Origin: Longispora fulva
GTDB taxonomy: Bacteria; Actinomycetota; Actinomycetes; Mycobacteriales; Micromonosporaceae
Direction: 5' to 3'
NCBI RefSeq assembly: GCF_015751905.1
Contig: NZ_JADOUF010000001.1
Coordinates: forward strand, 8,369,501 to 8,433,500
Length of the DNA stretch: 64,000 bases
Shown: positions 17,396-25,582 of the stretch, piece after piece
How the letters are laid out: the number at the start of each line of letters is the position of its first letter
Position numbering within the stretch: position 1 is the stretch's first letter
The notes under the pieces: generated by a model
The model's input: only the letters and a program-made list of their open reading frames with translations
The model's database searches: none
Told to the model about the DNA's origin: nothing
Translations under genes and position numbers: made by a program

Positions 17396-18310
17396 ATGAT
17401 CGTCGCTGAGCACCTCACCAAGCGGTACGGCCCGAAAGTCGTGGTGGACGACCTGTCGTTCACGGTCGAGCCGGGCCGGGTCACCGGATTCCTCGGGCCC
17501 AACGGGGCGGGCAAGTCCACCACCATGCGCATGGTCCTGGGCCTGGACCGGCCCACCGCCGGCCGGGTCACGGTCGAGGGCAGACCGTTCGCGGAAGCCG
17601 AGGTGCCCCTGAACACGGTGGGCGCACTGCTGGACGCCAAGGCCGTGCACGGCGGCCGGACGGCCCGCAACCACCTGCGGGTGCTCGCCCGCGCGAACGG
17701 GATCCCCCGGCAGCGGGTCGAGGAGGTCCTCGACATGGTCGGGATGGCCGACACGGCGAAGAAGCGGATCAAGGGCTTCTCCCTGGGCATGGGCCAGCGG
17801 CTCGGCATCGCGGCCGCGCTGCTCGGCGAGCCCAGGACCCTGATGTTCGACGAGCCGGTCAACGGCCTGGACCCGGAGGGCATCCGGTGGATCCGGGACT
17901 TCCTGCGGGCCCGGGCGGCCGAGGGTCGCGCAGTGTTCGTGTCCAGCCACCTGATGAGCGAGATGCAGGACACCGCCGACCACCTGATCGTCATCGGCCG
18001 GGGCAAGCTGGTCGCGGACTGTTCGATGGCCGAGTTCATCGAGCGCAGCTCGCGCAACCACATCCGGGTCCGTACCCCGGAGAGCGTCCGGTTCGGGCAG
18101 GTGCTGCAGAACACCGGCGCGACCGTCGAACCGGACGGGGACGCGCTCGCCGTCACGAAGCTGCCGATCGAGATCATCGGCGAGCTGGCCGCCCGGCACG
18201 GCGTCACCCTGCACGAGCTCGCGCCCCGGTCCGCCTCCCTGGAGCAGGCGTTCATGGAGCTGACCCACGACGCGGTCGAGTACCGCGCGACCATCGGAGG
18301 CACGGCATGA
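17396..18310 (+). CDS. ABC transporter ATP-binding protein
   Basis: 304-residue ATPase of the exporter type often paired with a short ABC-2 permease. Walker A is FLGPNGAGKSTT, the signature is FSLGMGQRLGIAAALL, Walker B is LMFDEPVNGLDPEG, and the H-loop is VFVSSHLMSEM. The C-terminal part (RIRTPES to SLEQAFMEL) matches the bacitracin/lantibiotic/antibiotic-resistance ATPase subfamily. The ATG at 17396 follows TAGCGT by seven bases, a leaderless-looking arrangement. It overlaps the permease by ATGA. The transported compound is unknown. Confidence 0.95.
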   Translation: MIVAEHLTKRYGPKVVVDDLSFTVEPGRVTGFLGPNGAGKSTTMRMVLGLDRPTAGRVTVEGRPFAEAEVPLNTVGALLDAKAVHGGRTARNHLRVLARANGIPRQRVEEVLDMVGMADTAKKRIKGFSLGMGQRLGIAAALLGEPRTLMFDEPVNGLDPEGIRWIRDFLRARAAEGRAVFVSSHLMSEMQDTADHLIVIGRGKLVADCSMAEFIERSSRNHIRVRTPESVRFGQVLQNTGATVEPDGDALAVTKLPIEIIGELAARHGVTLHELAPRSASLEQAFMELTHDAVEYRATIGGTA

Positions 18311-19038
18311 TCGACGCGCTCGCCAGCGAATGGCTGAAGATCCGCACCATCCGCTCGATGTTCTGGGCGCTGCTGGCCGCCGCCGCGCTCACCGTCGGGA
18401 TCGGCATGCTGGCCTCGTCGGGCACCGAGCCCGGCTCCGAGATCGCCTCCTCGGTCTCCGACAACCTGGCCGGCGTCATCATGGGCCAGCTCGCGATCTG
18501 CGTGTTCGGCGCGCTGGCGGCGACGTCGGAGTACGCGACGGGCATGATCCGCACCTCGCTGTCCGTGCTGCCGGTCCGGGGCCGGATGCTCACCGCCAAG
18601 GCCCTCGTGGTGACCGCCGTCGGTCTGGTCGCCGGTCTGGTGATCAGCTTCCTGTCCTACGCCGTCGGACAGTCCGTGACCCGGGTGCCCGCCGGCCTCG
18701 GCGACCCGGGCGTGCTCCGCGCGGTGCTGGGCGGCGGCCTCTACCTGGGCGTTCTCGGCCTGTTCGCCTTCGGGATCGGCATGATCGTGCGGCACTCGGC
18801 CGCCGCGATCACCACGGCGATCGGCGCGGTGCTGATCCTGCCGGTCGCATCGCTGGCCCTCGGCGACGCCGGTGTCACGTTCCGGAAGTGGTGGCCCAGC
18901 CAGGCCGGCCAGAGCATCATGCAGGTCACGACATCCCCCGAGTCGCTGGCTCCGTGGGCGGGTTTCGGGGTGTTCGCGGCGGGCACGGCGGCCGTGCTGA
19001 CCGGGGCGTGGCTGCTCTTCTCCCGCCGCGACGCCTAG
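18307..19038 (+). CDS. ABC-2 type transporter permease
   Basis: 243-residue membrane protein with about six helices, starting MIDALASEWLKIRTIRSMFW, the usual ABC-2 permease N-terminus (SEWLKLRT-like). Hydrophobic segments include FWALLAAAALTVGIGML, MGQLAICVFGALAATSEYATGMIRTSL, the conserved post-helix motif, and a C-terminal FGVFAAGTAAVLTGAWLLF. It begins inside the stop of the ATPase gene (ATGA) and so is coupled to it. Together they make an exporter of the kind that moves antibiotics or lipids, or protects the envelope. Confidence 0.93.
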   Translation: MIDALASEWLKIRTIRSMFWALLAAAALTVGIGMLASSGTEPGSEIASSVSDNLAGVIMGQLAICVFGALAATSEYATGMIRTSLSVLPVRGRMLTAKALVVTAVGLVAGLVISFLSYAVGQSVTRVPAGLGDPGVLRAVLGGGLYLGVLGLFAFGIGMIVRHSAAAITTAIGAVLILPVASLALGDAGVTFRKWWPSQAGQSIMQVTTSPESLAPWAGFGVFAAGTAAVLTGAWLLFSRRDA

Positions 19039-19048
19039 TAACCGAGTC

Positions 19049-19077
19049 TTGACAGAAAGTGCAAGTCGGATTAGTCT
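19049..19077 (+). promoter_or_regulatory. consensus sigma70-type promoter with no obvious gene
   Basis: TTGACA (19049-19054), a 17-bp spacer and TAGTCT (19072-19077) form a near-ideal housekeeping promoter right after the permease gene. Downstream lies only about 125 bp before the end of the convergent DUF2071 gene. Confidence 0.6.
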
Positions 19078-19083
19078 GATAGG

Positions 19084-19190
19084 TGAAGCCCGACCCTGGG
19101 AGAGCGCAGAGGTTTGCGAACTCATAGAGCCGGGCTTCTGCACGTCCGGATGCGGATGCGGATGCGGGCGGCGGCGAGCTGCCCCGCCTT
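19084..19190 (+). ncRNA. possible short structured transcript
   Basis: RNA starting about 19083 would pair GAAGCCCG (19085-19092) with a CGGGCTTC arm about 40 bases later, enclosing a smaller CGCA/TGCG hairpin. A leaderless GTG at 19083 would encode only the 14-residue peptide MKPDPGRAQRFANS. A tandem GGATGC repeat (three copies) follows. I cannot match it to a known riboswitch or leader. It is as likely an unrecognised small RNA as a small peptide gene. Confidence 0.3.
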
Positions 19191-19203
19191 TCGATCGTGA
19201 CGG

Positions 19204-19959
19204 TTACGCCGCGTCCCCGACCCGGCGCGCGGCGGCCCCCAGTGGCCGGCCGAACCGCGCACGCACCCCCGGCGACCACAGCACGCTGACCGGCGGCCCC
19301 GCCACCCCCGGCAGCCCGGCCGCCGCGACCAGCCCGTCGGACAGCTCGACCAGCTCCGCCCGGTGCAGCGGCCACTCCTCGTGCGCGTTCGGCAGGTACG
19401 CCGTCCGCCCGTGCCAGTCCACGTGCAGCCCCCAGCGCGCGGTCAGGAACTCCTCCACCGGACTCGGCCCGGCCATCCGGTCCCCGATCCGCACCACCAC
19501 CCGGCCGCCCACCCCGACCGGCCCGGGCCACCGCCGCCGCGTCTCGTACGCCACGGTGTCCCCGTCGCGCCGGATCCGCATGGCCGCCCACATGTACGGC
19601 AGCCGGAACACCCACCTTGCCGCCAGCACCGGGACGAGCCGGGCCGCCTCCAGTGAACGGAACACCACGCCGCGCCGGCCGGCCGCGTCCACCGAGTAGA
19701 GCCGGACATTGGTCTCCGCGAACGTGCCCAGGTACGGCACCGGCGGCCACGGGCCCAGGCTCACCCCGACCATCCGGAACGGCACCAGCCCGACGTAGGT
19801 CACGCCGTCGAGGGTGTCGGGGACGGTGCCCCGGGGCAGCAGCGGCGCGACCGCGGCGGGGTCGACCGGCCAGTGTAGCATCGTCAGGTCCCGCCAGCCC
19901 TGGGCGAGGATCGTGCCGCGCAGGGGCCGGGGGGCGAGGCGGGTGACGGGCTCGACCAT
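19204..19959 (-). CDS. DUF2071/YqjF family protein
   Basis: 251-residue soluble protein matching YqjF/DUF2071: QGWRDLTMLHWPVDPAAVAPLLP at the N-terminus, then VGLVPFRM, FAETNVRLYSVD and GVVFRSLEAARLVPVLAAR, the typical order. The family has an acetoacetate-decarboxylase-like fold but no proven reaction. The GTG at 19959 was used. It converges on the ABC permease gene with the orphan promoter region between them. No operon partner. Confidence 0.9.
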   Translation of the reverse strand: MVEPVTRLAPRPLRGTILAQGWRDLTMLHWPVDPAAVAPLLPRGTVPDTLDGVTYVGLVPFRMVGVSLGPWPPVPYLGTFAETNVRLYSVDAAGRRGVVFRSLEAARLVPVLAARWVFRLPYMWAAMRIRRDGDTVAYETRRRWPGPVGVGGRVVVRIGDRMAGPSPVEEFLTARWGLHVDWHGRTAYLPNAHEEWPLHRAELVELSDGLVAAAGLPGVAGPPVSVLWSPGVRARFGRPLGAAARRVGDAA

Positions 19960-20155
19960 GCCTCCACGCTATCGCGGGCCGTGGCCGCAGGACGGGGAAA
20001 CAGGGGTCGCCACACCCGTCCGTCCACTATAGACTGTGCCGGTCCGGCGATCTCGGCCAGCCGTTCGGCCGCAGCCGCCCCCGGTGGTGCCCTCCGCCGG
20101 GACGGTGTGGCGTCCACGATCCCGTCGTTCTCCGCGCTTTCCTTGGAGGTCTCCC

Positions 20156-21304
20156 TTGTCCGTGCTCTCCCGTTCCCGGCCGCTGGTCGGGGTCCTGATC
20201 GGCGCCCTGGCCACGGCGGCGGCGCTCACCACCGCCCCGGCCGCCCACGCCGCCACGCTCACGCCCAGCGTGGTCCGCGAGTTCGGCTACGACCACATCC
20301 TCAACACGAGCGGGGGGTACCACACCCCGACCGTGCGTCCGGAGCTCGCCGGCGCCAGGGCCTTCGCCACCGGGGACAACTTCACCGTCGCCCTGATGGC
20401 CGACGGCACCCTGATGTCCTGGGGGTACAACACCTACGGCCAGCTCGGCGACGGCACCTACACCTCCCACGCCACCCCGGTGGTCGTCAAGAAGGTCTCC
20501 GGCGCCGTGGCCATCGCCGCCGGCCCCGACTACGCCATCGCCCTGCTGTCCAACGGCCAGCTGCGGGTGTGGGGCAACAGCCTCCAGGGCCAGCTTGGCA
20601 CGGTCGGGGTGAAGTTCCCGACTCCGGTGAGGTACACCCTGCCGCAGGTCGCGAAGTCGGTCGCCATCGGCTACGACCACGTCCTCGTCGCCCTCGCCGA
20701 CGGCAGCGTCCTCGGCTGGGGCGGCAACGAATGGGGCCAGCTCGGCAACGGCACGATGGACCCGAACGACAACAGGGTCGTCACCCCCGTCCCGGTCACC
20801 GGCCTCACCGGTGTCGTCGCCGTGACCGCGGGCCGGCACGCCAGCTTCGCCCGGCGCTCCGACGGCACGGTGTGGAAGTGGGGCGTGGAACTCGGCCCGT
20901 CCGGGGAGTACGCGAACGCCACGCCGGTGCAGATGCCCGGTCTCACCGGTGCCGTCTCCGTGTCCGTCAGTTACTACTACGGCATGGCCCTCATGCCGGA
21001 CGGCACGGTGCGCGCCTGGGGCGACAACTACAGCGGGTTCCTCGGTGACGGCACCACCACGTCCACGAACGACCCGGTCACGGTCCTCGGTCTGACCGGC
21101 GTCACCCAGATCGACAGCGGCACGTACCACACGGTCGCCCTGCGCAACGACGGCACCGTATGGGCCTGGGGCAGCAACTACTACGGCACCCTCGGCGACG
21201 GCACCACGAACTCCCGCAGCCTTCCGGCCCAGGTCACGGGCATGCCGGCGGCGACGGCGGTGTTCGCCGACGCGTACCTCACCTTCGTCGTGTCCACCAG
21301 CTAG
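20156..21304 (+). CDS. secreted RCC1-repeat beta-propeller protein
   Basis: 382-residue exported protein. I chose the TTG at 20156 because GGAGG lies six bases upstream and a signal peptide follows at once (RSRPLVGVLIGALATAAALTTAPAAHA, cleavage after AHA). The mature part is six or seven RCC1 repeats of about 50 residues, each with a [DN]GTLxxWGxNxxGQLGDGT motif (for example GTVWAWGSNYYGTLGDGT), forming one propeller. Bacterial secreted RCC1 proteins have no single known function; surface binding is a guess. A TATAGA-like -10 lies at about 20028. A strong hairpin follows the stop. Confidence 0.9.
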   Translation: MSVLSRSRPLVGVLIGALATAAALTTAPAAHAATLTPSVVREFGYDHILNTSGGYHTPTVRPELAGARAFATGDNFTVALMADGTLMSWGYNTYGQLGDGTYTSHATPVVVKKVSGAVAIAAGPDYAIALLSNGQLRVWGNSLQGQLGTVGVKFPTPVRYTLPQVAKSVAIGYDHVLVALADGSVLGWGGNEWGQLGNGTMDPNDNRVVTPVPVTGLTGVVAVTAGRHASFARRSDGTVWKWGVELGPSGEYANATPVQMPGLTGAVSVSVSYYYGMALMPDGTVRAWGDNYSGFLGDGTTTSTNDPVTVLGLTGVTQIDSGTYHTVALRNDGTVWAWGSNYYGTLGDGTTNSRSLPAQVTGMPAATAVFADAYLTFVVSTS

Positions 21305-21312
21305 TCCGGCAC

Positions 21313-21347
21313 GCCCGGCGGACGCCCCACCCAGGCGTCCGCCGGGC
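21313..21347 (+). terminator. hairpin terminator after RCC1 gene
   Basis: A perfect 14-bp stem (21313-21326 with 21334-21347) with a seven-base loop starts nine bases after the RCC1 gene stop. No T-tract. Confidence 0.75.
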
Positions 21348-21388
21348 CCCGCCGGCCACCGGTGGCGATCAACCGACAGTCGCGACCC

Positions 21389-21417
21389 TTGTTGGGGCTC
21401 AGACCCGTCGATACGCT
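21389..21417 (+). promoter_or_regulatory. putative promoter of the SARP gene
   Basis: TTGTTG (21389-21394), 17 bp, TACGCT (21412-21417), 28 bp ahead of the chosen ATG. Reasonable but not consensus; no heptamer repeats are seen in front of this gene. Confidence 0.4.
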
Positions 21418-21444
21418 GTCGGTCAGTCCCAGGTGGATGGCCGG

Positions 21445-24400
21445 ATGGGTGGTGCGATGGGTGTGGAGCTGCGGTTGCTCGGCCCTATCGAGGCCGTCGG
21501 CCCCGCCGGCCCGGCGGTCCTGAGCAGCGCCCGGCAGCGCGCCCTCGTCGGCCTCCTCGCCCTGCGCCCCGGCCTCCCCGTCACCGCGCCCCGGCTCGTG
21601 CAGGCACTGTGGGGGATGGACCCGCCGCGCACCGCCGTCCGCACCCTGCAGAGCCACCTGACCCGGGCCAAACAGGCGCTCGCCGCCTGCGGACTCCCGG
21701 GCCTGCTCACCAACGGCCGGGTCGGGTACGCGCTGGCCGCCGGCCCCGAGTCCGTCGACGCCTGCCGGTTCGAGGCGCTGGTCGCCGCGGCCCGGGCCGA
21801 GTCCGCCGCCGGGCACGTGGCCGAGGCGGTGGCCGGGCTGCGTACCGGCCTCGGGCTGTGGCGCGGCGAGGCGCTCGCGGACGCCGAGCTGCACGGTTGG
21901 GCCGCCGCCGAGGTCGCCCGGCTGCACAAGGTCCGCCTCGCGGCGCTCGGTGACCTGTGGGACGGCGAGCTGCGGCTGGGCGGGCACGCCGACGCCGTCC
22001 CCGAGCTCGAACGGCTGCTCGTCGCGGACCCGGGGGAGGAGCGCCTGGTCGGGCTGCTGATGCTCGCCCGGTACCGGTGCGGCCGGCACCCGGAGGCCCT
22101 CACCGGCTACCAGCGGCTCCGCGCGCACCTCGCCGACACCCTGGGCGTGGACCCCAGCCCCGAGCTGCAACGCCTGCACACCGCGATCCTGCGCCGCGAC
22201 CCGTCCCTGGACCCGCCGGACGCCCCCGGCCAGGTGCCGGCCCAGCTGCCGTCGCGCCCCGGCCACTTCACCGGCCGCCCCGCCGAGCTGGCCCTGCTCG
22301 ACGCGGCCCTGCCGCCCGACGGCCCCCGGCCAGGGCACACCGGGCGGCCCGCCCCCGGCACGCCCGACCAGGGGACATCCGTCGGTACCCCTCTGGTCCT
22401 GGTTTCCGGACCCGCCGGCATGGGCAAGACCGCGCTCGTCGTCGAGTGGACCCAGCGGGTCGCCGACCGGTTCGCCGACGGCCAGATCTTCTGCGACCTG
22501 CTCGGCCACGACGAGTCCACGGCCCTGACCCCGGACGAGGTCCTCGGCCACGCGCTGCGCGGGCTCGGCGTGCCCGCCGGCCGGGTGCCGACGAGCCCGG
22601 CCGACCAGCTCGGCCTGTACCGCTCGCTGCTGCGCGACCGCGGCGTCCTGCTGGTCTGCGACAACGTCGGCTCGGCCGAACAGATCCTGCCCCTGGTGCC
22701 CCCGGGCCCCGGCAGCCTCCTGGTCGCCACCAGCCGGCACCAGCTGCCCACACTCGACGTCGGGTACGCGGTGCGGCGGGTCGAGCTCGACGCGCTCAGC
22801 CCGGCGGAGTCGCTGACCCTGCTGGAACGGGTGCTCGGACCGGCCAGGGTCGCCGCCGAGCCGGACGCGGCCGGCCAGCTCGTCGAGGCCTGCGACCGGA
22901 TGCCCCTGGCGCTGCGGATCGCCGCGGCGAAGCTCACCTCCCGCCCCCGGCTGGCGATCGGGGACCTGGTGGCCGAACTGGCCACCGGCAACCGGCTGGA
23001 CGCGCTGTCGGTACCGGGCGACTCCCGGAGCATCCGCGCGGTGTTCGCCAGCGCCTACCACGCGCTGACCCCCGGCGCCGCCGCCGCGTTCCGGCTCGCC
23101 GGGCTGCACCCGGGGCCGACGTTCGCCGTCCCGCTGGTCGCGGCCGTGACCGGGACGCCGGTGACCGCCGCGCGGTTGGTCACGGAGGAGTTGGCCGCCG
23201 CGCACCTGGTCAGCGAGGTCGCCAGCGGCCGGTTCCGCTTCCACGACCTGATCCGGTGGTACGCCCGCGAGTGCGCCGGCACCGAGGAATCCTCCGACGC
23301 CAGGACCAGAGCCGAGGAACGCCTGCTCGACTGGTACCTGTCCGTCGCCGACGCCGCGAACGACACCCTGACCCCGGGCCGCGACCGGGCCCGGGTGGCG
23401 GCCCGGCACCCGGTGCCCGCGCCGCCGTTCGGTCCCCGGCACGCCGAGGTGCTCGCGTTCCTCGACGCCGAGCGCGCCAACCTGTCGGCCGTGTCCCGGC
23501 ACGCCGTCGAGCTGGGGGAGGACACCGCAGCCTGGCAGCTCGCGTACCTCCTGATGGGTTTCTACTACTCCCGGGGCCACTGGGCGTCGATGCTGGAGAT
23601 CTGCCGCACCGGCCTCGCCGCGGCCCGGCGGCTCGCCGACGGCGGCACCGAGGGCCTGATGCGCGGCCAGGTCGGCGTCGCGTGCATCCAGCTCCAACGG
23701 TTCGACGAGGCGCTCGACGCGCTGCGCCGGGCCCTGCCGCTGATGGTGGCCGCCGGCGACGCCTGGGGCGAGGGCAGCGTCCGCAACAACACCGCCGTGG
23801 CCCTCGCGGCGCTCCGCCGCTTCGACGAGGCCGTCGCCGAGTACGAGGCGGCCCTGGCCATGCACACCGCCAACGGCCTGTCCCGCGACGTCGCGTACGC
23901 GCTGAACAACCTCGGCGACGCGCACACCCGGATGGGCCAGACCGACCTGGCCCTGGACTACCTGGACCGCGCGCTCGCCCTGGTCCGCACCCTGGGCGAC
24001 GAACGCCTCGAGGCCGTGATCCTGCACGGCACCGGAGCCGCCCACCTGGGCGAGGGCCGGCACCGCCAGGCCATGGAGCTGTTCGACCGGGCCCGCGGCA
24101 CCCAGCGCCTGATCGGGGACCGGCGCGCCGAGGTGGACACCCTCAACGACACCGGCCTGGCCCACCTCGGGCTCGCCGAGCACGCCGAGGCCCTGGACCT
24201 GTTCGACCAGGCCCGCCGACTGAGCCGGGCGATCGCCGACCCGCACCTGGAGGCCGTGGCCATGACGAACCTGGGCCTCGCGGAGTTCCGGGCCGGCGCC
24301 CCGGACGCCGCCGAGGACTGGTACCTGCGGGCCCTGGCCGTCCGGGCCCGGGTGCCGGCCGTCTTCGAGGAGGCCGAGCTGCACCGGCACCTCGGCGACC

Positions 24401-24522
24401 TGGCGGAGTCGCGGTCGGACCTGGCGACCGCCCGGTCGCACCGCGACACGGCCATCCGGTTGTACGAGAAGGCCAACGCCACCGCGGAGGCGGCGGCGCT
24501 GGTCGGGCGGCCGGCCGGGTGA
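21445..24522 (+). CDS. AfsR/SARP family transcriptional regulator
   Basis: 1025-residue AfsR-type activator. Residues ~1-95 are an OmpR-like winged helix (VELRLLGPIEAVGPAGPAVL, then RTLQSHLTRAKQAL). Residues ~100-250 are the BTAD domain (YRCGRHPEALTGYQRLRAHL..LGVDPSPELQRLH). An NB-ARC NTPase follows, with Walker A GPAGMGKTALV at ~322, then C-terminal TPRs (AVALAALRRFDEAVAEYEAAL and similar). AfsR-like proteins bind direct heptamer repeats and activate secondary-metabolism or developmental genes. ATG 21445 has AGGTGG eight bases upstream; ATG 21457 is an alternative. It faces two secreted-protein genes with SARP-like repeats upstream. Confidence 0.95.
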   Translation: MGGAMGVELRLLGPIEAVGPAGPAVLSSARQRALVGLLALRPGLPVTAPRLVQALWGMDPPRTAVRTLQSHLTRAKQALAACGLPGLLTNGRVGYALAAGPESVDACRFEALVAAARAESAAGHVAEAVAGLRTGLGLWRGEALADAELHGWAAAEVARLHKVRLAALGDLWDGELRLGGHADAVPELERLLVADPGEERLVGLLMLARYRCGRHPEALTGYQRLRAHLADTLGVDPSPELQRLHTAILRRDPSLDPPDAPGQVPAQLPSRPGHFTGRPAELALLDAALPPDGPRPGHTGRPAPGTPDQGTSVGTPLVLVSGPAGMGKTALVVEWTQRVADRFADGQIFCDLLGHDESTALTPDEVLGHALRGLGVPAGRVPTSPADQLGLYRSLLRDRGVLLVCDNVGSAEQILPLVPPGPGSLLVATSRHQLPTLDVGYAVRRVELDALSPAESLTLLERVLGPARVAAEPDAAGQLVEACDRMPLALRIAAAKLTSRPRLAIGDLVAELATGNRLDALSVPGDSRSIRAVFASAYHALTPGAAAAFRLAGLHPGPTFAVPLVAAVTGTPVTAARLVTEELAAAHLVSEVASGRFRFHDLIRWYARECAGTEESSDARTRAEERLLDWYLSVADAANDTLTPGRDRARVAARHPVPAPPFGPRHAEVLAFLDAERANLSAVSRHAVELGEDTAAWQLAYLLMGFYYSRGHWASMLEICRTGLAAARRLADGGTEGLMRGQVGVACIQLQRFDEALDALRRALPLMVAAGDAWGEGSVRNNTAVALAALRRFDEAVAEYEAALAMHTANGLSRDVAYALNNLGDAHTRMGQTDLALDYLDRALALVRTLGDERLEAVILHGTGAAHLGEGRHRQAMELFDRARGTQRLIGDRRAEVDTLNDTGLAHLGLAEHAEALDLFDQARRLSRAIADPHLEAVAMTNLGLAEFRAGAPDAAEDWYLRALAVRARVPAVFEEAELHRHLGDLAESRSDLATARSHRDTAIRLYEKANATAEAAALVGRPAG

Positions 24523-24550
24523 CGCGGGTTGGGCCACGTCACCCGGCCGG
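24511..24550. terminator. bidirectional hairpin between SARP and secreted protein genes
   Basis: A perfect 14-bp stem (24511-24524 with 24537-24550) overlaps the SARP stop codon and ends four bases before the stop of the convergent gene. Confidence 0.75.
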
Positions 24551-24553
24551 GAC

Positions 24554-25453
24554 TCATGAGTTGTGCCGGAACGACGTCAGCCAGCGCGTCGTGGACCCGG
24601 ACGTGTACGGCATCACGAACAGCGCCCGGTCCGGCGGCGACGAGACGGCGTAGTTGACCAGGTCTGTGGTCGTCGCGAAGTCGCGCACCCGGCCGTCGGC
24701 GGGGCTCTGCGCCACGGCGGCCACGTTGAACGTGCCGTCCGGGTTCTGGCTCACGTCGAGGACGGACTGGCCGCCGCACACGTTGTTCAGGGCGGCGCGG
24801 CTGATGCCCGCGTACCAGCACCAGCCCAGGCCGGCGCTGTTGTTCACGAAGATCACCACGAACCGGTTGGACGCGTAGGACTCGATGTTCGTCAGCCGGT
24901 TGGTGCTGCCCAGGCACGTGCCGATCCCGGTGAAGTCGGTGTCGCACCAGCCCCACGGCTTGTAGTTGGCCCCGTAGTTGGGCACCATCACGACGGCGTA
25001 GACGGTGCCGTACCGCACGGCGCTGATCAGCCGCGCGTTGTTGGTGGACAGGAAGGAGCTCACCTGGCTCATCGAGACGCCGTAGTACCACCACCACGAG
25101 CTGCCGTAGGCCCCGGAGTTGCTGACCATCGTCACCGAGAACCGCAGCGGCGAGGAGCTGAGCACCCGCAGGTCGATCGGCCGGGCGTCGTTGGCGGCCA
25201 ACAGGTTCGACACCGTCGCGGCGTCGATGTTCTGGTACGTCCACCAGCCGGTCGGCGTCGAGATCTCCCGGTCGTTGACCAGGTTCGCGGTCGCGGGCGT
25301 CCCCCCGCCGGGCCAGCAGCCGGCCCCCATCCCGGGACTCTGCACGAACGTGCACTGCGCCGTGGCGCTGGCCGGCGTGGCCACCAGCGTGGCCGCCATC
25401 CCCAGACAGACGGCCCCCGCCAGGACGAGTCGCCGAACGAGTTTCTTGATCAC
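24554..25453 (-). CDS. secreted repeat protein, copy A
   Basis: 299-residue exported protein. The GTG at 25453 gives MIKKLVRRLVLAGAVCLGMAATLVATPASATA, a good signal peptide. The mature protein is built of about five imperfect ~50-residue repeats that end in an aromatic [FY]xVxxV strand: ARPIDLRVLSSSPLRFSVTMV, NARLISAVRYGTVYAVVMVP, NIESYASNRFVVIFV, VLDVSQNPDGTFNVAAVAQ. This resembles the small 'bacterial tandem repeat' beta modules seen beside secreted hydrolases, but no catalytic domain is present. Conserved Cys and Trp suggest disulphides. It is a clear paralogue of the next gene. Function unknown. Confidence 0.85.
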   Translation of the reverse strand: MIKKLVRRLVLAGAVCLGMAATLVATPASATAQCTFVQSPGMGAGCWPGGGTPATANLVNDREISTPTGWWTYQNIDAATVSNLLAANDARPIDLRVLSSSPLRFSVTMVSNSGAYGSSWWWYYGVSMSQVSSFLSTNNARLISAVRYGTVYAVVMVPNYGANYKPWGWCDTDFTGIGTCLGSTNRLTNIESYASNRFVVIFVNNSAGLGWCWYAGISRAALNNVCGGQSVLDVSQNPDGTFNVAAVAQSPADGRVRDFATTTDLVNYAVSSPPDRALFVMPYTSGSTTRWLTSFRHNS

Positions 25454-25521
25454 TGTCTTCCCCCACCTGCTAGTCGAGCGGCGGCGAGCGGGTGCCGCCG
25501 TGTCCAGGATGATCGGCGGAT

Positions 25522-25539
25522 GTTGTGGCGGCGTTGTGG
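25522..25539 (-). promoter_or_regulatory. SARP-type heptamer repeats, copy A
   Basis: On the minus strand CCACAAC occurs at 25533-25539 and 25522-25528, an 11-bp period with a four-base spacer, the layout bound by SARP/AfsR proteins. A -10-like GATCAT starts seven bases after the second heptamer. The same heptamer pair precedes the paralogue. Confidence 0.5.
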
Positions 25540-25565
25540 AGCCGGGATCCGACTCCACAACGCCG
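25529..25565 (-). terminator. hairpin between the two secreted paralogues
   Basis: A perfect 13-bp stem (25529-25541 with 25553-25565) with an 11-base loop lies just after copy B ends. It overlaps the first heptamer of copy A, so termination and activator binding share the same DNA. Confidence 0.65.
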
Positions 25566-25582
25566 ATAGCCGACAGTTGTCC

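Noticed and set aside
17230..19143. Upstream extension of the nuclease-fold protein frame
   Set aside because: The frame stays open across the ABC transporter genes by composition only; a strong ribosome site and domain start fix the gene at 17229.
19141..19170. GGATGC triplet tandem repeat as a CRISPR or VNTR
   Set aside because: Only three short copies; not a CRISPR architecture.
19049..19699. Cys/Gly-rich ORF (TSGCGCGCGRRR) as a cysteine attenuator or peptide
   Set aside because: Tandem Cys codons recall cysteine-responsive leaders, but no same-strand gene follows and no ATG/GTG start is available in that frame downstream of the promoter.
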